From NCBI RefSeq assembly GCF_905475465.1, contig NC_062242.1, forward strand, positions 4,925,501 to 4,989,500: a stretch of 64,000 nt of DNA. The letters run 5' to 3'. This DNA comes from Pieris napi (lineage: Eukaryota > Arthropoda > Insecta > Lepidoptera > Pieridae). A model generated the notes under the pieces. It was not told the origin of the DNA. It worked only from the letters and a program-made list of their open reading frames with translations, and did not search any database. Below, one piece after another: positions 61,555 to 64,000 of the stretch. How positions within the stretch are numbered: the stretch's first letter is position 1; every line of letters starts with the position of its first letter. A program made the position numbers and the translations under genes.

Positions 61555-61707
61555 GCAGTGATCGCCTTGAACAAAGTGGGTATGGAGCCGTCGGTCATAT
61601 TCCAGACACTTCAAAAGCTTGGTATCAGCCGTATGTTCGTATATTGTACTATCATAAGATACAACAACACTTTGTCTGTCGAAGACCAGCAAAGATCGGG
61701 GTGGTGA
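61555..61707 (+). pseudogene. mariner-like transposase fragment (N-terminal HTH)
   Basis: The frame reads AVIALNKVGMEPSVIFQTLQ, KLGISRMFVYCTIIRYNNTL and SVEDQQRSGW, then TGA. This matches the helix-turn-helix DNA-binding start of IS630/Tc1/mariner-type transposases found in insects (VIALxxxGxxPxxIFxxLxKLxxSRMFVYRTIxRY...SVxDRxRSGRPR). It stops just where the GRPR motif would follow; the catalytic domain is missing. Confidence 0.65.
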
Positions 61708-61709
61708 AT

Positions 61710-63455
61710 ATAATCAACCAAATCTAACGAACACAACAGGATATCTACCATCTGCTGTGAATAATGACATGTTTCATAAAAACATAGATTTTTGTCGTAA
61801 CATTTGGTTGGATCTGACCTTTGCATTTAACAAGCTTAAGAAACGAGATCAAATAAAGACGGCATGGTCTTCAAAAGTTAGCGGCAGACGTCAAAAGTAG
61901 AGAACTTTCGTGTGAAAGAACTTCTCTATAATAGAATATATTTTACTAACAAAACGTAGAATAAACAATAAAATCATAACTAATAATCCAGTTTCGATCA
62001 GGGGCTATCTTTTATGGCAGAAATAAATGCCAAGTTTATACTTAATCTACACAAGCGTATCCGTGTAAAATGTATTCGCCGAGGCAGGCCACACACATGT
62101 TACTATAGCACGGTGAGAATTTTTATCTGGAGCGGAGGCGACCCCTCGTAAGTGGTACAAAGTAACGCTTCGTTGACTTCGGCCATACCAAGGATGAGAA
62201 AGCGCATACCTTTTAGCGACAAAGGGTCTTTTGACGTGTCATCACCATCCGGTTCGCGTGATATATTTTTAGACCCATGTCCACCCATGTGACCCATTCG
62301 ATTAGAGTTAAAATGGTATTCTAATTTACTGAGACAAATTAAGTGGCGACAAAAGTACAAGATATCGTCATGAAATTGATTTAACCGGAATAACTATACG
62401 TATATTTGCTATTCGGTTTAACAATCTGTTATTTGTGTTTCTGTTAAATCCCTTAACAATGGGATATAAGGCAGACTTATTTCTTTCAATGCTTTTAAAG
62501 TAGGAATGCGTAAAGTTTGAGAATTTTTCTTAGGTGAGTTAGGAAAAAACACCATCGAGTTTCTTATGTTATCATACTTTTTATTATAAGGAGCACGTAC
62601 AATGCAATATTCAGATCAATTTTAAGCAACTATAGTGTACCCTAATTCCAAGTAAAGCCATTTGATTTAGCGTCAATCGTTGTAAAATATTGATTTACGT
62701 CGAAATTACTCGACTTGATGAAACAATGAAATATTTTTTTCCATATAATGAAAGAAAATGCGTAGCCCCTTTAGCGTCGGTATATAGAGTTTTCATTCTA
62801 TTTGCTATATAATCTCTAACAGGAATGTAACAATCTTTTTTTATCTATAGAAGTGAGACATTAGCAACTTGTTTCGAGAAAATTCCAAACCTTCGTACAA
62901 AACCATGTGTAGGTGTCACAAGCAAATAGGCACTAATCGGTTCCCTCGGGAAGTTCTACTTAGACAGCTTTTTAACGTTCATTCTGTAATATCCGTGTCA
63001 ATAAAATTCCGACTCCAATCACCGTTTATTTTAAAAACTCTGTGTAAATTGAAAATGTAAACAATTTTGTTGAAATCTGTTACAACTTTATATTTACATT
63101 AAGTTCTATTAAACGACCGGACTATTTTTAAACCGGGTTAAATGGATTTATTATTTAAGTGTGAAAACGCACCGAACGCACCAACTCACATTGCCCAAAG
63201 GCTCGCAAGTGTGTAGATATTGTTACTTTAATTCCATTTAAAGAAAAGAGCAATATAAAAAAAATGTCCTGCCTCTTGCGCGTATGACTAGATTTTAATT
63301 AGAGAAGTATTTTAATTGGAATAGTTAGTAATAATCGTTAGTTTCTAGTTTTACCTAATAATTACAAAGATTATGAAAATATAAAATAAATCCGAAACAT
63401 ATGCTTAGAATAGGAATATAATTAAAAACCTATTGAAATCTTTACTTAAGTGTAT
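61710..63455. other. intergenic, nothing recognised
   Basis: A minus frame at 62103-62360 and a plus frame at 62869-63060 have no domain that I recognise. Confidence 0.4.
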
Positions 63456-63506
63456 TTGTTAAAATGTAAACAGAAAATTTATAATTTTCTGTTTACATTT
63501 TAACAA
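63456..63506. repeat. perfect hairpin, 24 bp arms, 3 nt loop
   Basis: The left arm 63456-63479 (TTGTTAAAATGTAAACAGAA...) and the right arm 63483-63506 are exact reverse complements around TAT. Confidence 0.9.
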
Positions 63507-64000
63507 CAAGGAAGCTGCACTACGCGTGAACGCTGATAATAATCAATTAAAACCAAAAATCATTTTTATTCTAAAAACACATACAACTTTTAGTAAACTT
63601 TTAGAACTTACTTCTCTATATATTAACCCACTGATAAGTAGATTCGAAATAGAAGATAACCAGTACCTTCGCTGACAATTTACTTACTCAAAATCGGGTT
63701 CAATACCTATCCTTCTATTTTAAACAGAAAGGATTTCCGAAATAACTACAATTATTTTGCACACATATTGCATATTATTGTTATGAAAAAGGGGTATTTA
63801 GATTTACTGACTGTTTTTTAATTCCGAAGTCATGCTCTCACACATTACCTCGGAAATACAATAGGTACCTACGTATAATTTATACATTACGTATGACTAT
63901 GAAAGATCGGTCCCGTTTTAAAGACGGATTTTATGTTATTCAATTGAAGTTACTTGGACATTGAAACACTATAGTAACATACGAATAAAAAAAGTAGGCT
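63507..64000. other. intergenic, nothing recognised
   Basis: AT-rich sequence to the window end. Confidence 0.4.

Overview
The window reads as nuclear DNA of a lepidopteran insect (moth or butterfly). It is AT-rich, the genes are split into short exons by long introns, the protein matches are closest to insect families, and the transposon debris is of lepidopteran type: tRNA-derived SINEs, 3' ends of non-LTR retrotransposons, a PIF/Harbinger-like MITE and a mariner-like fragment. No prokaryotic operons, CRISPR arrays or intact tRNA/rRNA genes were seen. Species and chromosome cannot be told from sequence alone.

Layout. (1) 1-2.3 kb: last intron, last coding exon and 3' UTR of a plus-strand gene whose C-terminus matches the DBHS splicing/paraspeckle proteins (NonA, NONO, SFPQ). 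(2) 3.2-4.8 kb: a 1.6 kb terminal-inverted-repeat element packed with copies of a GTCAGATTA motif. (3) 5.4-8.6 kb: a decayed SINE, several near-perfect hairpins and a 629 bp MITE. (4) 10.5-12.2 kb, plus strand: a probable non-coding snoRNA host gene with two paralogous box C/D snoRNAs in its introns. (5) 12.5-14.5 kb, minus strand: a complete five-exon lipase/phospholipase A1-like gene, tail to tail with the host gene and containing a likely GC-AG intron. (6) 19.3-32.4 kb, minus strand, with an upstream leader exon near 34 kb: the complete coding region of turtle (tutl, IGSF9 family), an adhesion receptor with five Ig domains, two FNIII domains, one membrane span and a GC-rich cytoplasmic tail. 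(7) 34-64 kb: gene-poor DNA in which no exon was recognised. It holds transposon remnants and, at 43.9-47.7 kb, a striking Foldback-like element: inverted arms built from tandem units of about 254 bp, flanked by a perfect 9 bp target duplication and inserted inside an older inverted-repeat element.

The genes do not form a functional cluster. NonA (nuclear RNA binding), the snoRNA host gene (rRNA 2'-O-methylation), the secreted lipase and the neuronal adhesion receptor are neighbours only. Exon boundaries were set by hand from splice signals, reading phase and remembered family similarity, without alignment software. The translations of tutl and the lipase stay in frame across every junction, which is the strongest support for those models.
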